Shown here: positions 9,756-21,264 of the stretch, one piece after another
Position numbering within the stretch: the first letter of the stretch is position 1
How the letters are laid out: each line of letters opens with the position of its first letter
DNA from: an uncultured Alphaproteobacteria bacterium
GTDB taxonomy: Bacteria; Pseudomonadota; Alphaproteobacteria; Caulobacterales; Caulobacteraceae
NCBI GenBank assembly: GCA_903892305.1
Contig: CAITHQ010000255.1
Location: forward strand, 1 to 32,410
DNA: 32,410 nt
Direction: 5' to 3'
Program-made: the position numbers and the translations under genes
The notes under the pieces: model-generated
The model's database searches: none
Seen by the model: the letters and a program-made list of their open reading frames with translations, nothing else
Told to the model about the DNA's origin: nothing

Positions 9756-11131
9756 GGGGCCACCGCCGACTTGCGGAAGTCGACATCGCTATTGGCGGTC
9801 ACACGAAGAAATGCCGCCCAAACCGCGACGTTTTGCGCCAGCTTCTTTGGGTCGACCTTGTCCAAGGTGTCGTCAGCAGAGTGATGCAGATCGAAATATC
9901 GACTGGCGTCCTGATCGAAGTCGACCACGGGCGCACCTGCCGCTTTCAGCCCCTCAACGTCGGAACCGCCCTCATTGGCAGGCTCCCTCGAGAGGACGAC
10001 CTTGAGCTCTGGCAGGATGGTTGCAAAGGCTTGCATGGCTGGGAGTGCCCACGCCCCTTTCGGCAGTCGCGCGCGCCAGATCTCGTCGCCGCCCAGATCA
10101 CTTTCGCCAGCCAGAATGATCTTTGGGGCCTCATCCCTATGGGCCAAGGCATAGGCCTCGCCTGATCCGCCCTGTTCCTCCGAGCCCCACATGACCACAC
10201 GCAGAGTCCGAGCAGGTCGACCGCCGGTCGTCCCGGCAAGATGGGCCGCCGCAGTGGCGATGGCGATGCCCGAGGCATCGTCAATCGCCCCGGTCCCGGG
10301 ATCCCAGGAGTCCAGATGCCCACCAACTACGATCACCTCATCGGGATGTATTTCGCCCTTGATTTCGCCGACCACATTCCAGGACTGGGCCTCAGCAATC
10401 ACAGTGGAGGTCATGGTCAGTCGCAGGCGAACCGGCCGGCCCTTGGTCGCCATACGTTCCAGCAGTTGTGCATCTGGGACCGACAAAGCCGCCGCCGGAA
10501 TCCCCGGCGCGGCACGCATGGCGCCCGTATGCGGCAGCCGCGTATCATCTGTGGAAATGGAACGGACCAGGAAGGCGACGGCTCCGCGCTTGGCAGCCTC
10601 TGCGGCTCCGATAGACCGCGGAACCACACCCGCTCCATATCCGTCGGGGCCTTGGGTACGGCGCATGGCCTGAGTAATCACCGCGATCTTGCCCTTTAGC
10701 GCGCCCGGGGGCTGAGCCTGAAGCTCCTGGAGGGACTTAAACAGGACAATCTCAGCTTCCAGTCCGCCGGGAGGGGTCGGGGCCGACCCGCCAAGACCAA
10801 GAATGGCCAGCTTCTGGGGAAAGGGTGAAATGACCTCGGCGGACTCCGTACCCCGCACCCAAGCCTCCGCCGTAAAAGGCTCCGCATGGACATTCTCAAA
10901 GCCCAGGGCGGTCAGCTTGGCGAGCCCCCAATCCTTCGCACGGACAATCCCTGGCGTGCCGACGGATCGAGGCCCAATCTCGGTGGTCAAGGATTCAAGC
11001 ACATCCCATGCCGTGGAATCCGTCAGGGCTTTTGCCTTCAAGAGTTGGGCTTCCTGGGTCAGGTCCGCCGCCGCAGCGGAGCTGGCGAGAAACAGGGCGG
11101 AGACACAGGACGCAGTCAGAAACTTTTTCAT
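9752..11131 (-). CDS. Secreted M28-family zinc metallopeptidase
   Basis: ORF 9752..11200; likely start at 11131 with signal peptide [23 protein letters not shown]28 metal-ligand motifs [46 protein letters not shown]. Confidence 0.9.
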   Translation of the reverse strand: MKKFLTASCVSALFLASSAAAADLTQEAQLLKAKALTDSTAWDVLESLTTEIGPRSVGTPGIVRAKDWGLAKLTALGFENVHAEPFTAEAWVRGTESAEVISPFPQKLAILGLGGSAPTPPGGLEAEIVLFKSLQELQAQPPGALKGKIAVITQAMRRTQGPDGYGAGVVPRSIGAAEAAKRGAVAFLVRSISTDDTRLPHTGAMRAAPGIPAAALSVPDAQLLERMATKGRPVRLRLTMTSTVIAEAQSWNVVGEIKGEIHPDEVIVVGGHLDSWDPGTGAIDDASGIAIATAAAHLAGTTGGRPARTLRVVMWGSEEQGGSGEAYALAHRDEAPKIILAGESDLGGDEIWRARLPKGAWALPAMQAFATILPELKVVLSREPANEGGSDVEGLKAAGAPVVDFDQDASRYFDLHHSADDTLDKVDPKKLAQNVAVWAAFLRVTANSDVDFRKSAVAP

Positions 11132-11221
11132 AGCTCGCCCGTCGCTTAGGCGAGGTCGCCTGTCAAGTCGCTGCAGCCTGACGGGCATCCACGAACCCAA
11201 AAGGCCAAGCCATTTGGCGGC

Positions 11222-12118
11222 CTAGATTCGGCCGATACGCTTGATTTCCCAGTCCAACTGTACACCGGTCTTGGTCAGAACGTCGGCACGCACGGCCTCG
11301 CCTAGCCCCTCGATATCAGACGCACTTGCCTCGCCGGTATTGATGATGAAATTGGCATGTTGATCGGAGAACATGGCACCCCCAAAGGGCTTTCCACGCC
11401 ACCCGGCTTCGTCAACCAGCTTCCATGAAGATTGCCCTTCCGGGTTTTTGAAGGTCGACCCACCGGTCTTCTCGCGGATCGGCTGACTGGCCTCCCTGCG
11501 AGCCGTGATCTCCTCCATACGTGCCGTGATGGCAGCTGGATCATCGGCGACCCCATGGAAAACGGCCTGCATCCAGATGATGTCGGCCGGAACCTCACTG
11601 TGCCGATATGTATAGCCAAAGTCTTCGAGGCAATAGGCGACCACCTCGCCTGCCCGGTCAAATCCCCAGGCGCTGGCAAGAACATCCTTTGTCTCACGAC
11701 CATAGCAGCCTGCATTCATGGTCAGGGCCCCACCAATCGTCCCTGGAATACCTGCATAAAACTCTAAGCCGGCGAGACCTGCCTTAGCCGCAGCCTTGGC
11801 AACGGCGGAATCCAGGGCTCCAGCGTCTGCAATGACCTGATCCTCGTCCACGATAACTTCTGCGAAGGCTTTCCCAGCCAATCGGATCACGACGCCTTCA
11901 ACGCCGCCATCTCGGATGATGACATTGGAGCCGACGCCCAGCACGCATATCGGGACGTCCATGGGCAGCTGACTGAGAAACTCAGACAAGTCGTCAGGAT
12001 CTGCAGGCAAGAAAAGGACGTCTGCTTTTCCACCAACCCGGAACCAGGTGAAGGGGCCTAAGGGCTCATCACGTAACAGCTTGCCGCGGACAGTTGGGAG
12101 GTGGTTTTGCCAAGTCAT
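11222..12118 (-). CDS. murB: UDP-N-acetylenolpyruvoylglucosamine reductase MurB
   Basis: ORF 11222..12160; start at 12118 gives ATGA overlap with murC stop; [47 protein letters not shown]. Confidence 0.97.
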   Translation of the reverse strand: MTWQNHLPTVRGKLLRDEPLGPFTWFRVGGKADVLFLPADPDDLSEFLSQLPMDVPICVLGVGSNVIIRDGGVEGVVIRLAGKAFAEVIVDEDQVIADAGALDSAVAKAAAKAGLAGLEFYAGIPGTIGGALTMNAGCYGRETKDVLASAWGFDRAGEVVAYCLEDFGYTYRHSEVPADIIWMQAVFHGVADDPAAITARMEEITARREASQPIREKTGGSTFKNPEGQSSWKLVDEAGWRGKPFGGAMFSDQHANFIINTGEASASDIEGLGEAVRADVLTKTGVQLDWEIKRIGRI

Positions 12119-13530
12119 TTTATCAGAGCTTCTAACTGGCCAGGTAGCGCATAGGCCCATGCTGTGATGTCACCAGCGCCCAATAGGACAACTAAATCGC
12201 CGCTCTTAGCTTCGGCCGACACCATGGCGGCAAGGTCGGAGGGACCGTCCAAGGCCAGAACACGGCGGTGGCCAAAGCGCCTTAAGCCATCCACCAGATC
12301 GTCACGGCTCGCCCCCGGCAGGGGTGTCTCACCCGCGGTATAGACCTCTGAGACGATAACGGTGTCTGCGTCATTGAAGCAGGCGCAAAACTCCGAAAAC
12401 AAATCCTTCACGCGGGAATAGCGATGGGGCTGAACCACTGCAATCACCCTTCCCACCGTGACAGCTCGGGCGGCTCTTAGGACCGCTGCGATTTCCACGG
12501 GGTGGTGGCCGTAATCGTCAATCACACGCACGCCATTGGCGACGCCTGTCGTCGTGAACCGGCGGCGAACCCCGCCAAAGCCCGTCAGGCCCTTGCGGAT
12601 ATCAGACTCGCTGACGCCCAGCTCACGCGCGACGGCAATCGCCGCTAGGGCATTCATGACGTTGTGGTGTCCAGCCATGGGCAAATGTAGATCACGCCAG
12701 TTCAGGACCTCGCCATCCAACGGCGCAATGACCACGTCAAAACGGCTGCCGTCGGGGCCCATAGTGATATTCAGGGCGCGAACCTCGGCTTGGGGATTGA
12801 CCCCATAGGGGACCAACCTCCGGTTCTCGACCTTGGCGGCCATCGCCTGGACTTCGGGGTGGTCTGTGCAAACTGCGGCAAACCCATAGAAAGGGATGTT
12901 CTCGACAAAATCCCGAAAGGCCTTCCGCACAGCGTCAAAGTCGCCGTAGTGGTCCAAATGCTCGGGGTCGATATTGGTAACAATGGCGCAGGTTGATTTA
13001 AGCCTCAGAAAGGTGCCGTCGCTTTCATCGGCTTCAACGACAATCCAATCGCCCTCACCGACCTTGGCATTGGTGCCATAGGCATTGATGATGCCGCCGT
13101 TCACGACTGTTGGGTCTAGGCCGCCAGCGTCCAGCAAGGCCGCAACCATCGACGTTGTTGTCGTTTTGCCGTGGGTGCCCCCGACCGCCACAGAAAACTG
13201 AAGCCGCATGAGTTCGGCCAGCATTTCTGCGCGTCGAACAAGGGGAAGCCGTCGGGCGCGGGCCGCTGCCAGTTCCGGATTATCACCCTTGATGGCTGTG
13301 GAGTAGACGACGGCTGAGGCACCCTCAACATTGACACCATCTTGGCCGATGAATATGCGGGCACCCAGCTTTTCGAGACGCTCAGTGTTAGCACTGGCCT
13401 TGGCGTCAGAGCCCTGAATTGTATAGCCAATGCGTAGCATGATTTCGGCTATGCCGCTCATGCCGATACCGCCAATGCCAACGAAATGCACAGGCCCCAG
13501 GTCAAACGGGACAGGGCGGTGACGGTTCAT
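12115..13530 (-). CDS. murC: UDP-N-acetylmuramate--L-alanine ligase MurC
   Basis: 471 aa; [54 protein letters not shown]. Confidence 0.98.
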   Translation of the reverse strand: MNRHRPVPFDLGPVHFVGIGGIGMSGIAEIMLRIGYTIQGSDAKASANTERLEKLGARIFIGQDGVNVEGASAVVYSTAIKGDNPELAAARARRLPLVRRAEMLAELMRLQFSVAVGGTHGKTTTTSMVAALLDAGGLDPTVVNGGIINAYGTNAKVGEGDWIVVEADESDGTFLRLKSTCAIVTNIDPEHLDHYGDFDAVRKAFRDFVENIPFYGFAAVCTDHPEVQAMAAKVENRRLVPYGVNPQAEVRALNITMGPDGSRFDVVIAPLDGEVLNWRDLHLPMAGHHNVMNALAAIAVARELGVSESDIRKGLTGFGGVRRRFTTTGVANGVRVIDDYGHHPVEIAAVLRAARAVTVGRVIAVVQPHRYSRVKDLFSEFCACFNDADTVIVSEVYTAGETPLPGASRDDLVDGLRRFGHRRVLALDGPSDLAAMVSAEAKSGDLVVLLGAGDITAWAYALPGQLEALIK

Positions 13531-14633
13531 GCAATGCGTCCCTGAGCGGCCGTGGCCTCCACGAGGTCTGCGAGACGCTCAGCGGCATCTGGCATGGCAA
13601 TACGCCGTGCACCCACCGACATTCGGGCCAACCGTTCTGGATTGGTCAGCAGCTTCGCAAGGGCGTTAGCCATAGTGTCTACAGACAGCTGATCCTCGCG
13701 CGCCACCTGGGCTCCGCCGGCATCGGCCATGACCTTAGCGTTTTGGCCCTGGTCATCATCAAGGGCTATGGCCAGGGGCACCAGAATGGCTGGTCTGCCG
13801 GCTATGGCAAACTCACAAACCGACCCGGCACCAGATCGCCCGACGACCAGATGCGCCTGACTGAGGCGGCCAGCCATATCGCGAAAAAAGGGCGCAATCT
13901 CTGCCTGCACATTGGCATTGGCATAGATCCGGCGGGCGGTATCCATACTCTCGATCCGCGTTTGCTGCTGGACCTTCAAGCGATTGCGCAGGCCCTCAGG
14001 CAACCGGGCGATTGCGGCTGGCATCAACTCCGATAACAAGCGTGCCCCCTGGCTGCCCCCAGTGATCAAGAGACGCAGGGTGCCCTCAGGCTCCGGCGGT
14101 AGATAGGGTAGGTCAGCCAGATGCTGGATTTCAGGCCGCACCGGGTTTCCGACGACGACCACCTTGCCCTGGATCTTGGCAGGCGCTTTCTGAAGCACAG
14201 GAAAAGCACAGGCAACGGCGCGGACGTGAGCAGCAAGCCGCCGATTGGCTCTGCCCATGACCGCGTTCTGCTCATGCAGGACGGTGGGGCGGTTTTGGGA
14301 AATACCGGCCAGCAAACCCGGAACCGACGGATATCCTCCAAACCCTATCACCACCGAAGGATTGATCCGGGCGAAGGCGGCGCGGGCCTGCAGAATGCCC
14401 CGGAATATAGCAAGGCCTGCGAGCACCATGCCAACAGGATCACCCGCCTTGAAGGTCCGTGCTGACAGGCCAATGCGTTCTTCCGAAGGGAAGTTTTCCG
14501 ACATGGCAGCCACCCGCTCGTCGCTGGCCAGCACAATACGCCAACCGCGAGCGATCAGGGCTTCTGAAAGAGCCTGGGCAGGGAACAGATGTCCCCCAGT
14601 GCCTCCAGCGGCGACGACGGCGATCTTGCGCAT
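13527..14633 (-). CDS. murG: Undecaprenyldiphospho-muramoylpentapeptide beta-N-acetylglucosaminyltransferase MurG
   Basis: 368 aa; [59 protein letters not shown]. Confidence 0.98.
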   Translation of the reverse strand: MRKIAVVAAGGTGGHLFPAQALSEALIARGWRIVLASDERVAAMSENFPSEERIGLSARTFKAGDPVGMVLAGLAIFRGILQARAAFARINPSVVIGFGGYPSVPGLLAGISQNRPTVLHEQNAVMGRANRRLAAHVRAVACAFPVLQKAPAKIQGKVVVVGNPVRPEIQHLADLPYLPPEPEGTLRLLITGGSQGARLLSELMPAAIARLPEGLRNRLKVQQQTRIESMDTARRIYANANVQAEIAPFFRDMAGRLSQAHLVVGRSGAGSVCEFAIAGRPAILVPLAIALDDDQGQNAKVMADAGGAQVAREDQLSVDTMANALAKLLTNPERLARMSVGARRIAMPDAAERLADLVEATAAQGRIA

Positions 14634-14670
14634 ATGCAGCCTTTAGGTGAAGGCGAGGCGATTGGGTAGC

Positions 14671-15867
14671 CTAACCTGGCATATAGACGCCAGGCCGACG
14701 GCGCGTGAGTGCAAGGGCAAGCCCTAGCGTTAGACAGATGGCCAGCATTGACGACCCCCCATAGGAAATCATCGGCAGGGTCATACCCTTGGTTGGGATC
14801 ATGTTGAGATTGACCGCCACATTGATGATGACTTGCTCCCCAACCAGAACAAACAGCCCTGCCGCCGCCACTTGTTGGAAGGTGTCTGAAAGCTTCATGG
14901 CTTTTGACAAACCCCGGATTACAACGAAGGCATAGAGTGAAATCAGGAAGAGCGAAAAGACGAGGCCATACTCTTCTGCTGCCACCGAATAGATAAAATC
15001 GGTATGCAAGTCGGGAACGTGGCGCTTCATGACGCCTTCGCCAGGGCCTCGCCCAAAAAGCCCTCCGGCTGCAATAGCTTCCGCTGCGCGGTCAACCTGG
15101 TGGGTATCCAGTTTAGAGTCTGCATCGCCGTGAGTGAGGAACTTATCCACCCGACTGGCCACGTGGGGCATGAGATAATAGGTCGACCCTAATCCCGTTG
15201 CAGCGACCCCTGCCAGAAGCATGATCCAACTGAGCGGCACACCGGCCATCCAGAAGGACATTCCGAAGGCGACGGTCAGCAAGACCGTCTGGCCGACATC
15301 AGGCTGGATCAGCAGCAGGCCTATGGAAACGAGATAAAGGAAAAAGGCGATACTCACGCCTGGGACGCCTTCACCCTTCTGACCTTCAGAAAACATCCAA
15401 GCTACGAGGACGACAAGAGCCGGTTTCATGAACTCAGATGGCTGAAGTGAGAAACCCCAAAACTCTACCCAACGGGTCGCGCCCTTGGCGTTGTGTCCAA
15501 TGAACGGCAAGGCAATCATAATGCCGATCGCAAATAGCCAGATCAGGACGGCGGCCCTGCGAACGCCTCGCACGTCGAGCACGGTCGTCGATAACAGGAT
15601 GAGCAAGCCCCCGAGGGCAAAGACACACTGTCGGATGGCAAAGTGGAAGGGATCATCCAAGTGCATCCGCGCCGCTGCCGCAGGGCTCGATGCAAAGGAC
15701 ATCATCACGCCTAGGACGACCAGAAGGACCACAGCGCCTAATAGCCAGCGGTCCATGGTCCACCACCAGACCCCTAATTGCGTGCGGTCAGTGCGCGCAA
15801 AGGCTCGGGTATCGCTCTTCCCATCACCCAGGGCCTTAGTGTCTTGGTCGAGCGCACTGTCTGTCAT
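14671..15867 (-). CDS. ftsW: Lipid II polymerase / cell division protein FtsW (SEDS family)
   Basis: 398 aa polytopic; GATRWVEFWGFSLQPSEFMKPALVV, GPGEGVMKRHVPDLHTDFIYSVAAEEYG, MTLPMISYGGSSMLA. Confidence 0.97.
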   Translation of the reverse strand: MTDSALDQDTKALGDGKSDTRAFARTDRTQLGVWWWTMDRWLLGAVVLLVVLGVMMSFASSPAAAARMHLDDPFHFAIRQCVFALGGLLILLSTTVLDVRGVRRAAVLIWLFAIGIMIALPFIGHNAKGATRWVEFWGFSLQPSEFMKPALVVLVAWMFSEGQKGEGVPGVSIAFFLYLVSIGLLLIQPDVGQTVLLTVAFGMSFWMAGVPLSWIMLLAGVAATGLGSTYYLMPHVASRVDKFLTHGDADSKLDTHQVDRAAEAIAAGGLFGRGPGEGVMKRHVPDLHTDFIYSVAAEEYGLVFSLFLISLYAFVVIRGLSKAMKLSDTFQQVAAAGLFVLVGEQVIINVAVNLNMIPTKGMTLPMISYGGSSMLAICLTLGLALALTRRRPGVYMPG

Positions 15868-17291
15868 TGGAAGGCCCGACGATGAGGGGCTGACTGGGTG
15901 GTATCCCCAAGGGATAGAACGGCGGTGCGAAAGGCCTCCCCCCGGGCTTCAAAATCCTCAAACTGGTCGAAAGACGCACAGGCGGGCGACAACAGAATGA
16001 CCGCTGGAGTGCCGGCGGCTCGGGCATCTGCATAGGCGGCGGCGACGGCGTTTGCGAGGCTTCCGCAGTCCACTGTTCGAGCACGCCCCCTAAGAGTTTC
16101 AGCAAAGGCTCCGGACGCCTCGCCAATGAGGTATGCGGCCTCAATGCGAGGGAACAAATCTGCCAGGGGCTCTATTCCGCCGGTCTTGGGCTGTCCCCCA
16201 GCGATCCAATAGAATTTTGGATAGCTGGTCATGGCCTGACGCGCTGCGTCGGAATTGGTCGCCTTGCTGTCATTGACGAACCGAATGTCACCAATGTGGG
16301 CCACAGTCTCCATGCGATGGGCAAGCCCAGGGAAGGACATCAGGCCCGCTGCAACTTCCTCAGTCAAAATGCCTAGGCCTTGGCACGCCGCGAAGGCCGC
16401 GGCAGCATTTTGCCAATTATGACGACCTGGCAGGGACCTAGCCTCGAGAAGGTCAGCGACTTCGGTGGCCCGCTCGCCCGTGGCATCATAGAGCACGCCT
16501 TGTAGGGCATAGGCCCCTCGGCCTATGGCCTTGGACGATGAGATTGGCACAATGGTCCGGCGGTTGGCGGCGGTAATCTCTGTGCAGATTCTTTGGCCCC
16601 AGGGGTCGTCCACGCCGATGACAGCCGTGTCGCCCTTGCCTTGATTGAGCAGGATACGGCGCTTGGCAGCGACATAACCCTCCATGCCCCCATGGCGTTC
16701 CAAGTGATCTGGCGAGACGTTCAGCAGGACCGCCACATCGGGCTTAAGACTGGCAGTTAGATCTAACTGATAAGAGGACAACTCCAGCACATAGACCGCG
16801 CCGCCGTGCATATCTGGCAGACCCAAAACGCCAAAGCCGATATTCCCACCAATACGGGTATCTCGACCCGCCTGAGCGCAAATATGGCCGATCAGAGCCG
16901 TGGTGGTCGATTTCCCGTTGGTGCCGGTAATGGCGATGATTTTGGGCCGCTTGCCTTCAGGCGCAGAGTTGACGGTACGGGCAAAGAGCTCAACATCACC
17001 GAGAACTTCGACCCCTGCCGCCCGTGCCATCTGAACTGTCCAATGTGGCGTCGGATGGGATAGCGGCACACCCGGCGAGAGCATCAGGGCCGCAAACTCA
17101 GACCAGTCGGCCGTGCTGAGGTCCACAAGGGGCAAACCCTCGGCCAGGGCGGCCTCGCGGCCAGATGGACGCTCATCCCATAGGGCAACCTCTGCCCCGC
17201 CTGCCAGAAGGGCGTGCGCAGCGGTCAGGCCAGTACGGGCCAGACCGAACACGGCAACGCGTTTTCCTTCAAAGCCGCGGACCGGGATCAT
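15864..17291 (-). CDS. murD: UDP-N-acetylmuramoylalanine--D-glutamate ligase MurD
   Basis: 475 aa; ITGTNGKSTTTALIGH, NVSPDHLERHGGMEGYVAAK, FVNDSKATNSDAARQAM, LSPACASFDQFEDFEARGEAF. Confidence 0.98.
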   Translation of the reverse strand: MIPVRGFEGKRVAVFGLARTGLTAAHALLAGGAEVALWDERPSGREAALAEGLPLVDLSTADWSEFAALMLSPGVPLSHPTPHWTVQMARAAGVEVLGDVELFARTVNSAPEGKRPKIIAITGTNGKSTTTALIGHICAQAGRDTRIGGNIGFGVLGLPDMHGGAVYVLELSSYQLDLTASLKPDVAVLLNVSPDHLERHGGMEGYVAAKRRILLNQGKGDTAVIGVDDPWGQRICTEITAANRRTIVPISSSKAIGRGAYALQGVLYDATGERATEVADLLEARSLPGRHNWQNAAAAFAACQGLGILTEEVAAGLMSFPGLAHRMETVAHIGDIRFVNDSKATNSDAARQAMTSYPKFYWIAGGQPKTGGIEPLADLFPRIEAAYLIGEASGAFAETLRGRARTVDCGSLANAVAAAYADARAAGTPAVILLSPACASFDQFEDFEARGEAFRTAVLSLGDTTQSAPHRRAFQ

Positions 17292-17309
17292 GAGCGCGTT
17301 CCGACCCCC

Positions 17310-18419
17310 TTATCGCAGCTTAAGGGTGGCGAGGCCCAGAATGGCCAGCATAACAGCGACAATCCAGAAGCGGATGACCACGGTAGATTCCGACCAACCC
17401 AGTTTTTCAAAGTGGTGGTGGATCGGTGCCATGAGGAAGATGCGCTTACCTGTACGCTTGAAATAGGCGACCTGAATGATCACCGAGAGGGTCTCTGCGA
17501 CGAACAGGCCACCGATAATTGCCAGAACAATTTCGTGCTTGGTGGCGACGGCGACGGCACCCAGGGCACCGCCCAGGGCGAGAGAGCCCGTGTCGCCCAT
17601 GAAGATCTTTGCCGGCGGCGCGTTGTACCAGAGAAAGCCCAAGCCTGCGCCGATCATCGCCCCGCAGAACACGGCGATCTCGCCAACGCCCGGTACAAAG
17701 TGAAGCTGCAGATACCGAGCGAAAACGAAGTTCCCCACCAGATAGGCGATCAAACCAAAGGCCGCAGCCGCGATCATCACAGGCACGGTGGCCAAGCCGT
17801 CCAAACCATCGGTAAAGTTCACCGCGTTTGCCCCGCCGACAATGACGAAGGCCCCAAACGCCAGATAGAACCACCCGAGGTTCAGCAAGGCTGACTTGAA
17901 GATCGGAAACGCGACTGACATGCTCAATTGCGGCGCATCGGGCGGTGTCTTGCCAAATATCACGATCAGCAAGACAGCCGTCAGGGCGATGGCGATCTCC
18001 ATAACCAAGCGCAATCGGCTAGACACTCCCGCCGTGGTTTGTTTAGTCACCTTGGCATAGTCGTCCGTAAAGCCGAGCAGGCCGTAGCCTGCGGTGACGA
18101 GCAAAACCGCCCAGACGTACACATTGCTAAGATCGGCCCAGAGCAGGGTGCTGACCAGAAGACCTGCCAGGATCATGACCCCGCCCATTGTCGGGGTTCC
18201 AGCCTTTTCGAGAATATGGCGCTCAATGCCTTCCTTACGGATCGGCTGCCCCTTGCCCTGCTTAGCTTGCATCCAGCGAATGAAGCGTGACCCCATGGCG
18301 ACCACGACCAGTTGGGCCGTAAACAGCGACATGCCCGTGCGAAAGGTCAGGTACTTCATCAGATTCAGGATCGGGATGTGCCCACCGGCTGCCGCCTGCT
18401 CGTAAAGCCAATAGAGCAT
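17310..18419 (-). CDS. mraY: Phospho-N-acetylmuramoyl-pentapeptide-transferase MraY
   Basis: ORF 17310..18605; probable ATG at 18419 ([29 protein letters not shown]), 1 nt overlap with murF stop; [50 protein letters not shown]. Confidence 0.97.
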   Translation of the reverse strand: MLYWLYEQAAAGGHIPILNLMKYLTFRTGMSLFTAQLVVVAMGSRFIRWMQAKQGKGQPIRKEGIERHILEKAGTPTMGGVMILAGLLVSTLLWADLSNVYVWAVLLVTAGYGLLGFTDDYAKVTKQTTAGVSSRLRLVMEIAIALTAVLLIVIFGKTPPDAPQLSMSVAFPIFKSALLNLGWFYLAFGAFVIVGGANAVNFTDGLDGLATVPVMIAAAAFGLIAYLVGNFVFARYLQLHFVPGVGEIAVFCGAMIGAGLGFLWYNAPPAKIFMGDTGSLALGGALGAVAVATKHEIVLAIIGGLFVAETLSVIIQVAYFKRTGKRIFLMAPIHHHFEKLGWSESTVVIRFWIVAVMLAILGLATLKLR

Positions 18420-19813
18420 TATCGCTTCCCCTCTGGCCCACGGTTCAAGGCCCCAAGCGCCGTTGCGACGACGCCAGCCTTGGACCCGTTGGACCCTTTC
18501 ACCATCACCAGATCGCCAGGCTCTACGACCTGTGCGATTTGCGGCGCGAGATCGACCGCACTGAGGGCGTAGCCGCCCCGGCGAGTCGACGGAAGGGCGT
18601 CCCATAGGGATTTCATCAGAGGACCTGCGCAGAAGACCAAGTCGATGTCTGCTGCGCTGAGTGGCTCCACCAAGGCGGCGTGATAGTTTGGCCCCTCGTC
18701 ACCCAGTTCAAGCATGTCGGTCAGCGCGACAATACGCCGCCCCCTGACGCTGCGGGCACCGAGGCTCGCCAAGGCGGCGGACATAGAAATCGGATTGGCG
18801 TTATAGCTCTCATCTACCAGGGTAAACGCACCGCCAGTTATGTTGACCTGATGCTCAGCACCCCGCCCTTCCAGAGGTTGGAACGCGGCCAGGGCCTCAA
18901 GACTGTGTTCGAGTGACACGTCCAAGGCTTCAAGCATAAGCAAGACCGCCATGCTGTTTGGACCCCAGTGGAAACCAGTCTGACGTATCGGGAAGTCCAA
19001 AGCCTGGCCATGCAGCCGCGCCCGCACCTGGGCATACCCGGCTTCGGGTTTGAAGCTGACAAGCTGTGCTGCGCAGTCACTGCTCGCGCCAAAGGCCTGG
19101 ACATGGAGTCCCGCCTTGCCCGCTTCCGAAGATAGGAACTCAAACCACGGATTATCGGCGTTGAGCACCGCAATGCCGCCGGGTGACATGCCATGGAAAA
19201 TCTCGGCCTTAGCCCTGGCGACGCCAAGCACTCCGTCTGGAAAGTTCTCCACATGAACCGGCCCAACCGTGGTGATCGCCGCAGCGTGTGGAGCCACCAT
19301 CTTGGAGAGCGGCGTAATTTCATCGGCATGGTTCATGCCGATTTCGAATATCGCCCGTTCTGTATCGCGGGGCATGCGCGCCAGGGTCAAGGGCACACCG
19401 ATATGGTTATTATAGCTTTTTACAGAGCTGTGAGATCGACCAGCCAAGCCAATACCTGCGCGTATAGCTTGGGTGACGCTGGTCTTGCCGACCGATCCGG
19501 TCACCGCACCCCGCCTTGCCTGAGGTGCCCGCACCCTCGCCGCCAGCCCCAGGGCTTCAAGCGCCTTAAAGGTGTCCGAAACTTGGACCGAGTGTCCTGG
19601 GCTTGGCCTAGATGCCAGAGCTCCGGCTGCGCCCTTTTCCAGCGCTTGAGCGATAAAATCATGGCCATCTCTGGCGCCGGCTAAGGCGACAAAGAGGTCT
19701 CCTGTTTCGACAGTACGGGTGTCGATCGAGACGCCTTGTACGGAAAACGCCGACACAAACTGCCCGTCCGTCGCTGTGGCAATTTCCTGCGCGGTCCAAA
19801 GGGCCTCAGTCAT
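18419..19813 (-). CDS. murF: UDP-N-acetylmuramoyl-tripeptide--D-alanyl-D-alanine ligase MurF
   Basis: 464 aa; [66 protein letters not shown]. Confidence 0.96.
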   Translation of the reverse strand: MTEALWTAQEIATATDGQFVSAFSVQGVSIDTRTVETGDLFVALAGARDGHDFIAQALEKGAAGALASRPSPGHSVQVSDTFKALEALGLAARVRAPQARRGAVTGSVGKTSVTQAIRAGIGLAGRSHSSVKSYNNHIGVPLTLARMPRDTERAIFEIGMNHADEITPLSKMVAPHAAAITTVGPVHVENFPDGVLGVARAKAEIFHGMSPGGIAVLNADNPWFEFLSSEAGKAGLHVQAFGASSDCAAQLVSFKPEAGYAQVRARLHGQALDFPIRQTGFHWGPNSMAVLLMLEALDVSLEHSLEALAAFQPLEGRGAEHQVNITGGAFTLVDESYNANPISMSAALASLGARSVRGRRIVALTDMLELGDEGPNYHAALVEPLSAADIDLVFCAGPLMKSLWDALPSTRRGGYALSAVDLAPQIAQVVEPGDLVMVKGSNGSKAGVVATALGALNRGPEGKR

Positions 19814-21264
19814 GACTGGCCATCCAAAGCCTTGGAGGTCTCGGAAACGTCGTCAAAGGGGTGAACAACGCCTGCAATGGTCATGCCCTGTTCGTGTCCC
19901 TTCCCTGCCACGATAAGCACGTCGCCAGGGCCAAGCTCAGCAACACCAGCCCTGATGGCATGACGGCGATCGCCTATCACTTCCAGGTTTGGATTTCCGG
20001 CCATGATGTCCGCGCGGATCGCCGCGGGATCTTCACTGCGCGGATTGTCGTCGGTGACAATGGCGACGTCTGCGAGGCGCGCGGCAATGGCACCCATCAG
20101 GGGGCGCTTGGTACGGTCACGATCGCCCCCCGCGCCAAATACGACCACCAGCTTGCCCTGGGCGTGGGGACGTAGCGCCTTGAGAACAGTCTCAAGGCCA
20201 TCCGGTGTATGGGCATAGTCGACATAGGCTTCGCCGCCGCCCGCCTTGGAGCCCACCTTCTGCAGGCGGCCCGGCGCACCCTCCAGATGCTCGAGGGCCG
20301 CAAGAACAGTGTCGATTCCTTGCCCCGCTGCAAGGCAAAGGCCTGCAGCCACGAGGGCGTTAGAGGCTTGAAATCCCCCGGCAAGGGGCAAATTGACCTC
20401 ATAGGTCTTGCCGGAAATCTCCAAGGACAGCCGCTGGCCAGAGGGGGTCATGGCCCGCGCAACCAAGCGAAGAGTTTGGCCGGCCTCGCCGACCGTCAAC
20501 ACGGTCTGACCCGACACAGTGGCGGCGGCAGCAAAGGCACCAAAACTATCGGAGTCTGCATTCAGAACTGCCGTTTCACCCCGCGGCAGCAGGGCCTCGA
20601 ATAAACGCAGTTTAGCGGCGCGGTAGTTTTCCATCCCACCGTGGTAGTCAAGATGATCCTGGGTCAGATTGAGAAAACCTGCGGCCTTGATATGGGCGCC
20701 ATCAAGGCGCCGTTGGTCAATGCCGTGAGACGAGGCCTCAAGCGCTAGGTGCGTGACGTCGAGATCAACAAGCTTTGCCATAAGCTCTGCCACATCCGCA
20801 GCGTCCGGCGTTGTCAGGCCTGGGGGCGTCAATTGCTCATCAAAGCCGCCCGGCCCCGTCGCTCGCACGCCCAGGGTGCCCATGCTGGCCGCGCGATGCC
20901 CAGCGAAATTGAAAATCTGGCGGCAAAAGGCTGCAACGGAGGTCTTTCCGTTCGTACCGGTGACAGCGACGATGATCGGCGGCTGACGCGCCCAGAAGTT
21001 GGCCGCCGCAAGAGCATAGGCCCGCCGAGGATCTGAACTAACGATGACCGGAACGCCCAGTCCGGGAATATCTCTCTGAGCAATCACGGCGACGGCCCCA
21101 GACGCCACAGCCGCGGCTGCGAATGTCGCACCATCGACGGAGACACCCGGCAAGGCGGCAAAAAGGCTGCCTGGCTTCACACGCCGACTGTCGGCGGTGA
21201 CGCCTGTGATGACGAGATCGTTCGCGAACTCCCGGCGCAGCAGATCTGAAAGACGCTTGCTCAC
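19810..21264 (-). CDS. murE: UDP-N-acetylmuramoyl-L-alanyl-D-glutamate--2,6-diaminopimelate ligase MurE
   Basis: 484 aa; VTGTNGKTSVAAFCRQI, LEASSHGIDQRRLDG, VDYAHTPDGLETVL, TDDNPRSEDP (DNPR, diaminopimelate-specific motif). GTG start in a GTGA overlap. Confidence 0.97.
   Translation of the reverse strand: MSKRLSDLLRREFANDLVITGVTADSRRVKPGSLFAALPGVSVDGATFAAAAVASGAVAVIAQRDIPGLGVPVIVSSDPRRAYALAAANFWARQPPIIVAVTGTNGKTSVAAFCRQIFNFAGHRAASMGTLGVRATGPGGFDEQLTPPGLTTPDAADVAELMAKLVDLDVTHLALEASSHGIDQRRLDGAHIKAAGFLNLTQDHLDYHGGMENYRAAKLRLFEALLPRGETAVLNADSDSFGAFAAAATVSGQTVLTVGEAGQTLRLVARAMTPSGQRLSLEISGKTYEVNLPLAGGFQASNALVAAGLCLAAGQGIDTVLAALEHLEGAPGRLQKVGSKAGGGEAYVDYAHTPDGLETVLKALRPHAQGKLVVVFGAGGDRDRTKRPLMGAIAARLADVAIVTDDNPRSEDPAAIRADIMAGNPNLEVIGDRRHAIRAGVAELGPGDVLIVAGKGHEQGMTIAGVVHPFDDVSETSKALDGQS

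Noticed and set aside
15142-15151. cttatccacc as a DnaA box
   Set aside because: Inside ftsW coding sequence, imperfect relative to TTATCCACA and not clustered.
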